NCBI GenBank assembly: GCA_037127255.1
Contig: JBANSL010000020.1
Coordinates: forward strand, 61,825,598 to 61,889,597
Length of the DNA stretch: 64,000 nt
Reading direction: 5' to 3'
Source: Persicaria tinctoria
Taxonomy: Eukaryota; Streptophyta; Magnoliopsida; Caryophyllales; Polygonaceae
Shown here: piece by piece, positions 34,826 to 45,177 of the stretch
Layout of the letters: each line of letters starts with the position of its first letter
How positions within the stretch are numbered: the first letter of the stretch is position 1
Made by a program: the position numbers and the translations under genes
Notes under the pieces: generated by a model
Told to the model about the DNA's origin: nothing
The model's input: only the letters and a program-made list of their open reading frames with translations
The model's database searches: none

Positions 34826-37800
34826 ATGGAGGCAATTCGCTCTAATCCGAATGTCGACCAAACCTCAACCACTGCCCCCGAGAATCAACAACGATGCGTC
34901 GACTCTCACTACAAGCCCAACATTTGGAGTTACGATCATCTCCAGAACCTTGTCATCGATCATAAGGTAAGAGTATAGTCCAACCATATATATGTGCGAC
35001 ACTTATCCTTTCACATCTCAACCTATTGTGTACACAATGCAGACTCTAGTTCATGGTGCGCAGTTGGAGAAGCTCAAAGAAGAAGCTATATCTGTGCTTG
35101 ATCAAGTGACAGATGTGTGGACTAAGCTTCAGATCGTCGATAACATCTGTAAGCTGGGCCTAGAAGGTCTCTTCAACAAGGAAATCATGGGGGTTTTTGA
35201 TGGTATAGCAACAGATCTTAAAGCAAACCCTAACTTCATACACAATGTTGGAGCTGCTGCACTGTGTTTCCGGCTCCTTAGGCAGCACTGTTACAACGTT
35301 CCGCAAGGTATACTATTATTAACCGATTCCTACACATCACATCTAGAGGTGGCAATTCGGTTGTTCGGATCGGGTTCAGGTATACCTATTCGGGTTGGGT
35401 CATATGTCAGACATACTGTATCTTCGGTCGGGATCGGGTTGGGTCGGGTAAGTTCGGGTTAAATGGATTCGGGTTGGATCTCAGGTCATATTAATTTTTA
35501 GGGAAATTCCGTTTGGTGCCCCTGAGGTTTTGGCAATTCCGCTTGGTGCCCCAAGGTTTTTTTTTGTCCGGATGGTACCCCTGAGTTTTGTCAAAAGTCC
35601 GCCTCATGCCCAAAACTCATATTTTCACTTTTTAAAATGAATAAAACGGCCCATTATTTTTCCTTATTTCACAAAACCTCTTTTACTTTTTAACAATGAA
35701 CAAAATTACCTATTATTTAACTAAGTTCAAGATAAAATTGAAAAAACCACCTTTATTTCTAAAATTTAACAAAATCACATATTATTTCCAAAACTTTTTA
35801 TCACAAAATCACCCTTCTTCCAAAAAAAATTAAAACAAAATTATGGGGTTGTGAATATTATACAAAAGACATATTAGTTTCCAATTTCCATACTTTGAAA
35901 AAATAAAATAAAAACGCTCGTTATTTTTTCCAAAAAAATATTTAACACCTATTATTTTCCAAAATAATATTTTACATATAACTCACTAAATTTTAACAAT
36001 TGTAAATGCGGCTGCTCATATGGTGGCTTAATATTTTGGTAGTATATTTTTTTTTTCGGGTCGATGCGTAAACTCGGACTTATTTTTTTGTAATTTAATA
36101 TTTAGCCACAATAGTTCATTGTACAAGAAAGAAATACATTACAACTATCGTTTTCTTTTAATATTCGGTCTTCGGGTTTGACCTGACCTAAAAATGTTGG
36201 ATCGAATCGAATTAGCCCACCATGAACCATCCTAATTGATCAATCTAACCCAATACTTGATTAGAATTTTATTGAAAAAGAAAAAGTAATGTAAAAAATA
36301 AAGGGTTGATTTTTTTTCCCAATACTCAATTAGAATAAAGAAGATTTTTTTATCCAAAGTATGGTTTTATGATTTTTCTTTTTCTTTTTGTAATTTATAG
36401 GCCAATTTTTTGAAAAAAAAAATTGGCCTCTAAATTAAAATAATGAATCTTTTATAAATAATACAGTTAGTGGTATTTTTTTTTTCAAAAAATATAAGGG
36501 GGAATTGATGCAAATTTTTTATAAATAATAAGTGGTATGTTATGTATGTACAATGTTTGGAAAATAATGATTTTTTTTTTTTGCAAAATATTAAAATAAT
36601 GAATCTTTTATGTCATGTTAAAAATAAATGTTGATTTTCTTCAAAAAAAATTTGTAACAATGGGTGAGTTTTTGCTAAAATTTTGGAAATTATGTGTGAT
36701 TTTATTGAAAAAATATATATAAGGTGTTTTTTTTTCACTTTTATGTTGGATTTAGTTAAATAATAGTTAATTTTATTCATTGTTAAAAATAAAGGTGGTC
36801 TTGTGAAATAAGAAAAAATAATGGGCCGTTTTATTCATTTTAAAAAGTGAAAATATGAGTTTTGGGCATGAGACGAACTTTTGACAAAACTCAGGGGCAC
36901 CATCCGGACAAAAAAAACCTTGGGACACCAAGCGGAATTGTCAAAACCTCAGGGGCACCAAACGGAATTATTGACTATTAAACTTCATTTATTTAGCATA
37001 TTAAGTCTCAATATATGTCATTCACGTTATTTGAATATTTAAAAATAAGAAAATTAAAGTAATTATAAGGAAGAGTCGGATCTTGTTCGGGTCAAGTATG
37101 GGTTGGGTCCATTCTGGTATCGGGTCAAAATGGGTTAGGCTTGGTTTTGGGTTGTGCATGAAACTAGATTTTCGGGTTTTGGTCGAATCTGGATTCTAGT
37201 GGATGGGTTCAGATTTTGTCAGTTCTAATCACATCTATATCGGACAAGGCTGATATATGTTTGTTATGCAGGTGTGCTTGCTGATTTTTTCGATGAAGGA
37301 GGTATTATCAAGGACACTGTATGCCAAGATACCGATGGAATCGTCGAGCTTTATGAGGCTTCTTATGTGGCGTTGGATGGCGAGAACTCACTGATCAAGG
37401 CTAACGCACTTTTACGTGCACATCTACAAGGTGCTCATCATTTCTTAGATGATCAACACCTTGCCGGTCAAGTGGTTAATGCCTTGGGGCTTCCACAGCA
37501 CTGGAGGGCTCCATGGTTCGGAGTTAGGCAACAAATTGACGCGTATGGTGTGCGAGATGAGAAGATTCCTTCGTTGCTTGAGCTCGCCAAGGTGAATTTC
37601 CGAATGGTCCAAGCCACCCACCAAAAGGATCTTGGAGATTTATCCATGTATGTAACTACACACAGTTGTCGATTTTTCGACTAAGATTGTAAGAAGGAAG
37701 CCACTTATGAACACTACTTTCCATTTCTCAGGTGTTGGAAGAGTCTAGGGCTCATAGAGAAGATCAGCTTCGCGAGGGATCGGATGGTTGAGAGTTTCGT

Positions 37801-38897
37801 ATTTGCTGTAGGAATCGCTCCCGAGACCCATTATGCTTGCCTGAGGAAATGCCTTGCCAAAGTGATCAGTTTCATACTGGTTTTAGACGACATCTACGAT
37901 GTATATGGGTCGCTGGATGAGCTCGAACTCTTCACTGATGTCTTGGATAGGTTATATATAGTTCAAGAACTGTTCTATTTCTATTAGACTCCATCTTAGC
38001 TTTGAATTTTTGATGATTTTGTGCATTCTAGGTGGGATTGGGAAGAAACTTACCAGCTTCCGGAATGTATGAAGGTATGTTTTTCGGCGCTAAGTGATAC
38101 TACAGATGAGATTGCTAAGGAAATTCAGAAGGCAAATGGCTTTCATGGTGCACTGCCTTACCTAAGAAAAGCGGTACACATCCTCATTTTTGTCTTCAGC
38201 AGTTTTTTTTTCCGTCGTTGGGAACCCCTTTTGATTGTATTGTGTTGTCGTTTTCGGATGAAGTGGGCGGATTTCTGCAAATCCATGCTCACAGAGGCTC
38301 GGTGGCTCCACAATAGATACACTCCTGGCCTTGAAGAGTATCTCAACACTGGATGGGTTTCGTCGTCTGGTTCCTTGCTTTCCATGGTGATTCTCCTCCA
38401 CGGAGGGAAGGAGGTGAATGCAGAGAAGCTCGTCGTTGAATTGGAAGAAATGAATGATCTTATATACTACACCTCGCTAATAATCCGGCTTTGCAACGAT
38501 GTGGCCACCACAGCTGTAAGAGCCAAGCAATTGAACACTTGATCGCGACTCGTAAATTTTCCTCTTGCATCAAAACTGATGATTTTATGCATTCGTATGA
38601 TAGGCGGAACTGGAAAGAGGCGACTCGCCCTCCTCAATCTTGTGCTACATGAGGGAAGCCGGTGTGACTGAAGAGGCTGCAAGGCTTAAAATAAACGACA
38701 TGATTTCGGAGACCTGGAAGAAGATCAACGCAGAACTCCTCAATCGGTCTTCTATGCAATCACAAGCCGCGGCTCTGATCCTGAACACTGCAAGAGTTGC
38801 TCACTGCTTTTACCACACTGGAGACGGGTTTGGTGTCCAAGACGGCGACATCAAGAAGCATATCAAGCAGATGCTGATCGAGCCTCTCCAGACATGA
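34826..38897 (+). CDS. Terpene synthase, TPS-b-like, copy 1 (seven exons)
   Basis: Class I terpene cyclase that ionises a prenyl diphosphate with Mg2+. The product cannot be predicted. Exons: 34826-34966, 35043-35307, 37272-37647, 37732-37950, 38032-38173, 38264-38515, 38604-38897. They total 563 codons and give 562 aa, with the canonical seven-exon layout. The RDR loop is at 276-278, the metal-binding DDIYD at 313-317 and the NDVATTAAE (NSE/DTE) motif at 459-467; all are intact. There is no plastid transit peptide, and where monoterpene synthases have the RR of RRx8W the protein has CV before DSHYKPNIW, so a cytosolic enzyme is likely. Intron 2 is about 2.0 kb because of nested transposons. 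Exon 4 begins with MCWKSL where the family usually has RWWK. A TPS-b-like clade is the best fit. Confidence 0.9.
35344..37227. mobile_element. hAT-type MITE in TPS1 intron 2, split by a later insertion
   Basis: Flanked by exact atcacatc (35336-35343 and 37228-37235), with ends tagaggtggcaa and, inverted, ttgtcagttcta. The CGGGT-rich arms match the copy in TPS2 intron 2 (42426-42922), so the MITE entered before the gene duplication. Its interior is interrupted by the long-TIR element at 35505-36969. Confidence 0.8.
35505..36969. mobile_element. Long-TIR (Mutator-like or foldback) element inside the intron MITE
   Basis: The terminal inverted repeats are about 230 bp each. They start aattccgtttggtgcccctg at the left and are mirrored at the right, with sub-repeats aattccgcttggtgcc. 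They extend inward to about 35735 and 36740. The internal part is AT-rich with no transposase frame. The TPS2 intron has no such element at the corresponding place, so it inserted after the duplication. No target duplication could be fixed because flanking bases were lost. Confidence 0.75.
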
Positions 38898-39160
38898 AGA
38901 AGCATATCAAGTAGTGTACAATCCTGAATTTCAAGCAAGATGTGTGTTTGATGCTTTTCTGTAGGCATGTTGCCTTTCAAAATTGGATATTTAGGGCTAC
39001 AGCTTATAAGCACCCCTGCCTTTAAAGATTGTAAAAAGTATACTGTATCATTTGGAGTATCTTGAAGAACCAAAATAAATAATCTATACATCACTGGAAT
39101 TATCTCTGATGGTTCTCTAGCCATGGATTCGCTCACCATCGGCCTCATTAACAAGGTTCC
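38898..39160 (+). other. TPS1 3' untranslated region and end of the duplicated block
   Basis: The sequence from the stop to about 39160 matches the TPS2 3' flank up to about 45045 (last shared phrase ccatggattcgctcaccatcggcctcattaacaaggtt, in parts). This marks the right edge of the tandem duplication. It carries one copy of the segment that is tripled in TPS2. Confidence 0.7.
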
Positions 39161-39202
39161 AATAACAACAGTGAAATTATATGGCACATTGGTGACATGG
39201 CT

Positions 39203-39328
39203 GAATCCATCCATGATGCAGCAGACATGGCTGGATGCATCCATGATGCACAGCAGATATGCCCTTGTCCCGGCCTCAAATTCGTTCACTGAATCCATCC
39301 ATGATGCAGCAGACATGGCTGGATGCAT
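39203..39328. repeat. Direct repeat of a 40-base segment
   Basis: ctgaatccatccatgatgcagcagacatggctggatgcat occurs at about 39203-39242 and again at 39289-39328, 86 bases apart, with a partial copy between. Apparent reading frames on both strands here are products of the repeat. Confidence 0.75.
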
Positions 39329-39399
39329 AGGTCCTTCAAAAGCAAATTCAATCCTTCGTTACTCTTTCACAACTTCAATCTTTCAAGAAACTTGATTAG

Positions 39400-40120
39400 A
39401 TTGGTTGTGGATGGGCAAATCATACCAAGGACGACTCCAATTGCAGAAATTTCATCGTCCAAGCTCGGGACCTCCAGATCCAGGTCCCCGAGGAGTCGCA
39501 GGAAGAGGAAGAGCGCGAACAGCAGAGAGAAAGAGGTCAGCGAAGAGAAAGAGGAAGATGAAGGAGAGGCTACGGTGATGGATTCGAAGATTCGGTTCAG
39601 TAGAAACCCTAAAATCAACCACGCACATTGAATTCGGATTTCATGGCTCGACTAAACCAAAATCAACACGAGAATTATGAAATTGGAGGTGGAAATTGTG
39701 CAGAACGCCATCATCGGACCGAGGTGGAACCTATCTGACCATGGAGAGAGGATCCCAAGCAACGTCGTCGTCCAATTGCGCCTCCATTGGCAAGGACTCT
39801 TCCCGAGCACGAGGAGACGATGATGGAGCGAGGAGTTCGGCCCTGGATCGCCACGCTGCGAAGTATTGCTCCTCATCGGCGAAGATGACTGGGAATGAGG
39901 TGTCATTGCCGGCGACGTCGAAGCTCCGCCTCCAGATCCGGCGACGAGCGAGAAGACGAGAGAGAGCCTATGGTACAGTTTTACAATTTGGGAAATACTC
40001 CGTAGTATATAACGTGGACAGTTTTGTAATTTGTCTCAAAAGTGGGACAATTCACCTATTAAGCCAAAAATAGTGCCTAAAAAACAAATTTTCTCATTGG
40101 GCAAACGGTAACCCTGTAAA
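39400..40120. other. GC-rich block of uncertain nature
   Basis: A purine-rich, gene-like stretch (39440-39970) ends in sequence resembling the right end of the element at 58040-62041 (cccaatgagaaaatttg read on the minus strand, then a GC-rich leader). It may be a captured gene 5' end in a Mutator-like element. The open frames on both strands show no domain. Confidence 0.35.
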
Positions 40121-40137
40121 CCAATTTAGATCCCATA

Positions 40138-40223
40138 CTAGTGTAATACCCGTGCCTAGTTCAAGGCACGGGAGCTTGATCCATTTTAATTTGAACATCA
40201 TTTTATGTATCTATATAATACTA

Positions 40224-40312
<89 letters not shown>

Positions 40313-41361
40313 TAGTTGGAAAAAGATACGATACAAATTTTGAAAATGATTTAATAAGGTCGAGTAGTAATAATACTCAAACACACCATCTAATATAATT
40401 TGAAATAAATATATAATTATTATCATTAGCATAGATCTAAAAAGTAAAATATAAGCTCCCGTACAAATATTAAAAAATCATAAGCACATGATTGTGTGAA
40501 TAATTTTGAAGTTAAATATGTAGATGTACATAACTTATTGATTATTTTCATGAGAAAGATGGTTAGAAAGATAGAAAAATAAATAGTGAAAATAAAGGTA
40601 AGATGGTAAACAAAAAAGATCTTTAAAGGTAGAAAAGTGATCTAAGAAGCCTCATCCAAGATGTAAAATAAGCATTAGTAATGCTTGTGAGTCTTAAAAT
40701 ATTATTTATTTTTCGATAGTCATTTATAAGATGTCTAAAATAATTAAATTATAAAAAAAAACACTTATTTGGCTCTAATTGATTTTTATAATTAATTTTT
40801 GAAATCGAATATTTACAAATTGATTATTACATGTTCGTTGTATGTAGACATTGTGGGGAATATTGCAATCGGTTAAAAATGATAAATCAACAATTTCAAT
40901 ATCCAAGAATAAAATCAGCCAAGAATTGACGAATGTTCAATGTACATAGACGATTAAAATAGATCACAAATTGACATACAACATATCAAATTAAATAATA
41001 TTTTAGTATAAAAATAGGAAACAAATATTTTAAAATTTCAGCAATAATATTGACCAATAAGAAAATACCATTTGAATAAAAAATTCAAGTTTAATTGTGA
41101 GCGTGACACATCAGCAATATAACCGAAAAGAGATTGCAATCGGGAAAAAAATGGAAACATGTCTCAATATTTACGACAATATAACCGAAAATAAAAAAAA
41201 AAGGAATGGATTCAAATCATATTTAAAATAGGAAACAAATATTTTAAAGTTTCCATAATAATATTGACCAATAAGAAAATCTCATTTGAATAAAAAATTC
41301 AACTTTAATTGTGGGCGTGACACGTCAGCGAAATGCTAGCAGAATTAGTAATATTAATAGA
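40138..41361 (-). mobile_element. Non-autonomous Helitron, minus strand, complete
   Basis: On the minus strand it begins TCTATTAATATTACTAATTC (plus 41361 leftward) and ends with a 9-bp-stem hairpin (cccgtgcct/aggcacggg, plus 40149-40172) and CTAG (40138-40141). It lies between host A and T, as Helitrons require. It contains a (TA)n tract and no transposase. It ends about 540 bases upstream of the TPS2 ATG. Confidence 0.82.
40228..40309. repeat. (TA)n microsatellite
   Basis: About 40 uninterrupted TA units inside the Helitron. The length is probably polymorphic and may be mis-assembled. Confidence 0.95.
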
Positions 41362-41699
41362 TAATACTTTCTGTGTTACACTCGGTGTTAAACGTAATTA
41401 TTTCGGATATAAATTCATCATAAAAAATTTTAAAAATTATATTTATACTCTATACACTTATATTAACATGTCTATAAATTTTTATTATTGAAATATATGT
41501 TTTAAAAAAATATAAAAAATATTTTCTAAAATAATCAATCTTTTAATTATGCATAATTTTTAGCAATAATTTTTTGTAATAAAATAAACATTTTAATATA
41601 AATGTATAGAATATAAGTATAAATTTTTAAAAAATTTTAAACATACTCTCTCTAATATCTCTATGCATTATTGGGGGGGTCAGGGACTCAGGGTCAGGG

Positions 41700-41901
41700 G
41701 TGTCAGGGTGTGTAACAGTGGACTGGCCTGGCCGGGTCCAGTACTATTTGGCCGGTCTGACATAATCGAATCGGTCCCTTTGGTTTTCCATCAGCCTAAT
41801 AATAGTAAACTGCAAGTCTGCAACATAACCCCCCCAGGGCCCCCTACATAGTCTATATATGTTATCCTCTTCCATTTTCATAATTTGCATCAGTTGGTAA
41901 C
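41700..41901 (+). promoter_or_regulatory. TPS2 proximal promoter
   Basis: Homologous to the TPS1 promoter (ggccggtctgacataatcg). The TPS1 TATA word is altered here: cctaataatagtaaactgc replaces cctatataaactgc. A different TATA-like tctatatatg is present at 41852-41861, about 45 bases before the ATG. Confidence 0.5.
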
Positions 41902-44588
41902 ATGGACGAACTTGGCTCGAATCCGAATGTCGAAACCTCAATCACTGCCCCCGAGAATCAACAACGATGCGTCGACTCTTACTACAAGCCCAACATTTGG
42001 AGTTACGATCATCTCCAGAGCCTTGTAGTCGATCATAAGGTAAGAATATAATCCGACCTTAACCTTATATGTGCGACACTTTATCCTTTCACCTCTCAAC
42101 CTGCTGTGTTACTACACAATGCAGACTGTAGTTCATGGCGCGCAGTCGGAGAAGCTCAAAGAAGAAACTGTATCTGTACTTGATCAAGTGACAGATGTGT
42201 GGACCAAGCTTCAGATCGTCGATAATCTCTGTAAGCTGGGCCTAGAAAGTCTCTTCAACAAGGAAATCATGGAGGTTTTTGATGGTATAGCAACAGATCT
42301 CAAAGCAAACCCTAACTTCATACTCAATGTTGGAGCTGCTGCATTGTGTTTCCGGCTCCTCAGGCAGCACTGTTACAACGTTCCGCAAGGTATACTATTA
42401 TTAACTGTTTCCTACGCATCACATCTAGAGGTGGCAATTCGGTTGTTCGGATCGGGTTCAAGTATACCCATTCGGGTTTGGTCATATGTCGGGTATCTTC
42501 TGTTGGGTTCGGATCGGGTCGGGTAAGTTCGGGTTAAATGGATTTCAGGTTGGGTCAAATCAGGTCACATTAAGTTTTATTATAAATGATGATTATGATT
42601 ATTTTTTTGTTTATCTTAATTATTGAATATTAAACTTCATTTATTTAGTATATTAAGTCTTATTATATGTCATTCATGTTATTTGAGTATTTAAAAATAA
42701 GAAAATTAAAGTAATTATAAGGAAAAGTCGGGTATTGTTCGGGTCGGGTATGGGTTGGGTCAGATTTGTCTATGTTCATGTCCATTCGGGTATCGGGTCA
42801 AAATGGGTCGGGTTTGGTTTCGGGTTGTGCATGACACTATATTTTCGGGTTTTGGTCATATCTAGATTCTGGTGGGTCGGATCGGGTTTTCAAGTCGGGT
42901 CATATTTTGCCAGCTCTCATGATTCACATCGATATCTGACAACGCTGATATATGTTTGTTATGCAGGTGTGCTTGCTGGTTTTTTCGATGAAGGAGATGT
43001 TATCAAGGACACTGTGTGCCAAGATACCGAGGAAATCGCCGAGCTTTATGAGGCTTCTTATGTGGCGTTGGAAGGCGAGAACTCGCTGATCAAGGCTAAC
43101 GTGCTTTTACGTGCACATCTGCAAGGTGCTCATCATAGCTTAGATGATCAACACCTTGCCGGTCAAGTGGTTAATGCCTTGGGGCTTCCACAGCATTGGA
43201 GGGCTCAGTGGTTCGGAGCCAGGCAAGAAATTGACGCGTATGGTGCGCGAGATGAGAAGATTCCTTCGTTGCTTGAGCTCGCCAAGGTGAATTTCCGAAT
43301 GGTGCAAGCCACCCACCAAAAGGATCTTGGAGATTTATCAGTGTATGTAACTACACACAGTTGTCGATTTTTCGGGTAATAAGGAAGCCGCTTATGAACA
43401 CTATTTGACATATCTCAGGTGGTGGAAGAGTCTTGGGCTCATAGAGAAGATCAGCTTCGCGAGGGATCGGATGGTTGAGAGTTTCGTATTTGCTGTAGGA
43501 ATCGCTCCCGAGACCCATTATGCTTGCCTGAGGAAATGCCTTGCCAAAGTGATCAGCTTCATACTGGTTTTAGACGACATCTACGATGTATATGGGTCGC
43601 TGGATGAGCTCGAACTCTTCACTGATGTCTTGGATAGGTTATATATAGTTCAAGAACTGTTCTATTTCTATTAGACTCCATCTTAGCTTTGAATTTTTGA
43701 TGATTTTGTGCATTCTAGGTGGGATTGGGAAGAAACTTACCAGCTTCCGGAATGTATGAAGGTATGTTTTTCGGCACTAAGTGATACTACAGATGAGATT
43801 GCTAAGGAAATTCAGAAGGCAAATGGCTTTCATGGTGCACTGCCTTACCTAAGAAAAGCGGTACACATCCTCATTTTTGTCTTCAGCAGTTTTTTTTCCG
43901 TCGTTGGGAACCCCTTTTGATTGTATTATTTTGTCGTTTTCGGATGAAGTGGGCGGATTTCTGCAAATCGATGCTCACAGAGGCTCGGTGGCTGCACAAT
44001 AGATACACTCCAGGCCTTGAAGAGTATCTCAACACTGGATGGGTTTCGTCGTCTGGTTCCTTGCTTTCCATGGTGATTCTCCTCCAAGGACCAAAGGAAG
44101 TGACCGCAGGGAAGCTCGGTGTTGAGCTGGAAGAAATGAATGCTCTTATATACTACACCTCACTGATAATCCGGCTTTGCAACGATGTAGCCACCACAGC
44201 TGTAAGAGCCAAGCAGTTGAACACTTAATTGATTTGTAAATTTTCCTCTTGCACCAAACCTGATGATTTTATGCATTTGTATGTATGATAGGCGGAACTC
44301 GAAAGAGGTGACTCGCCATCCTCAATCCTGTGCTACATGAGGGAAGCCGGTGTGACAGAAGAGGCTGCAAGGCTTAAAATAAATGAGAGGATTTCAGAGA
44401 CCTGGAAGAAGATCAACTCGGAACTCCTCAATCCGTCTTCTATGCAATCACAAGCAGCAGCTCTGATCCTGAACACTGCAAGAGTTGCTCACTGCTTTTA
44501 CCACACTGGAGACGGGTTTGGTGTCCAAGACGGTGACATCAAGAAGCATATCAAGCAGATGCTGATTGAGCCTCTACAGACTGAGTAG
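41902..44588 (+). CDS. Terpene synthase, TPS-b-like, copy 2 (seven exons)
   Basis: Tandem paralogue of the gene at 34826-38897, in the same orientation. Exons: 41902-42039, 42125-42389, 42967-43342, 43419-43637, 43719-43860, 43950-44201, 44292-44588; 562 aa. Every internal exon has the same length as in copy 1. RDR 275-277, DDIYD 312-316 and NDVATTAAE 458-466 are intact. It also lacks a transit peptide and has CV in place of RR. Differences lie mainly in exons 1-3, 6 and 7 (for example DGIV to EEIA, LHGGKEVNAE to LQGPKEVTAG, and VWWKSL with the usual WW restored). Exon 4 to intron 5 is almost identical. Intron 2 is only 577 bases. It is likely functional, with a product that may differ from copy 1. 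Confidence 0.9.
42426..42922. mobile_element. hAT-type MITE in TPS2 intron 2
   Basis: Orthologous position and sequence to the MITE in TPS1 intron 2. Left duplication atcacatc (42418-42425), right copy degraded to ttcacatc (42923-42930). Ends are tagaggtggcaa and, inverted, ttgccagctct. It is uninterrupted here. Confidence 0.75.
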
Positions 44589-44626
44589 CTAGACATGGCC
44601 TGGTGTACAAATAAGAAGATCAAGGA

Positions 44627-44848
44627 AGCAATCTGGATGCTTCTGTAGTGTAAAATCCTGAATTTCAAGCAAGATGTGTGTTTGATGCTTTTCTGTAGGC
44701 AGCAATCTGGATGCTTCTGTAGTGTAAAATCCTGAATTTCAAGCAAGGTGTGTGTTTGATGCTTTTCTGTAGGCAGCAATCTGGATGCTTCTGTAGTGTA
44801 AAATCCTGAATTTCAAGCAAGATGTGTGTTTGATGCTTTTCTGTAGGC
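44627..44848 (+). repeat. Three tandem copies of a 74-bp unit in the TPS2 3' untranslated region
   Basis: Units start at 44627, 44701 and 44775 with agcaatctggatgcttctg and end with tttgatgcttttctgtaggc. They differ by single bases. TPS1 has one partial copy at about 38910-38970, so the expansion is specific to TPS2. Confidence 0.9.
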
Positions 44849-45177
44849 ATGTTGGCTTTCAAAATTGGATATTTAGGGCTACAGCTTATAAGCACCCCTG
44901 CCTTTAAAGATTGTAAAAAGTTGACTGTATCATTTTGAGAGTCTTGAAGAACCAAAATAAATATACTCTATACATCACTGGAACTATCTCTGATGGTTCT
45001 CTAGCCATGGATTCGCTCACCATCGGCCTCATTAACAAGGTTACAAGTTACAACAGGCATCATATATCAGTATATCACTCAGGGCTAGGTATTTGAAGTC
45101 ATCATAAGAGATCCATCCTGACACTGAATATGATTCTTCAATTAGGCAAAATGGATTTGGCAAGGATTTGTTAAGAC

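Noticed and set aside
39123..39395. Frames on both strands around a methionine-rich repeat
   Set aside because: Created by a duplicated 40-base non-coding segment downstream of TPS1.
40226..40432. Tyr-Ile repeat frame
   Set aside because: Translation of the (TA)n microsatellite.
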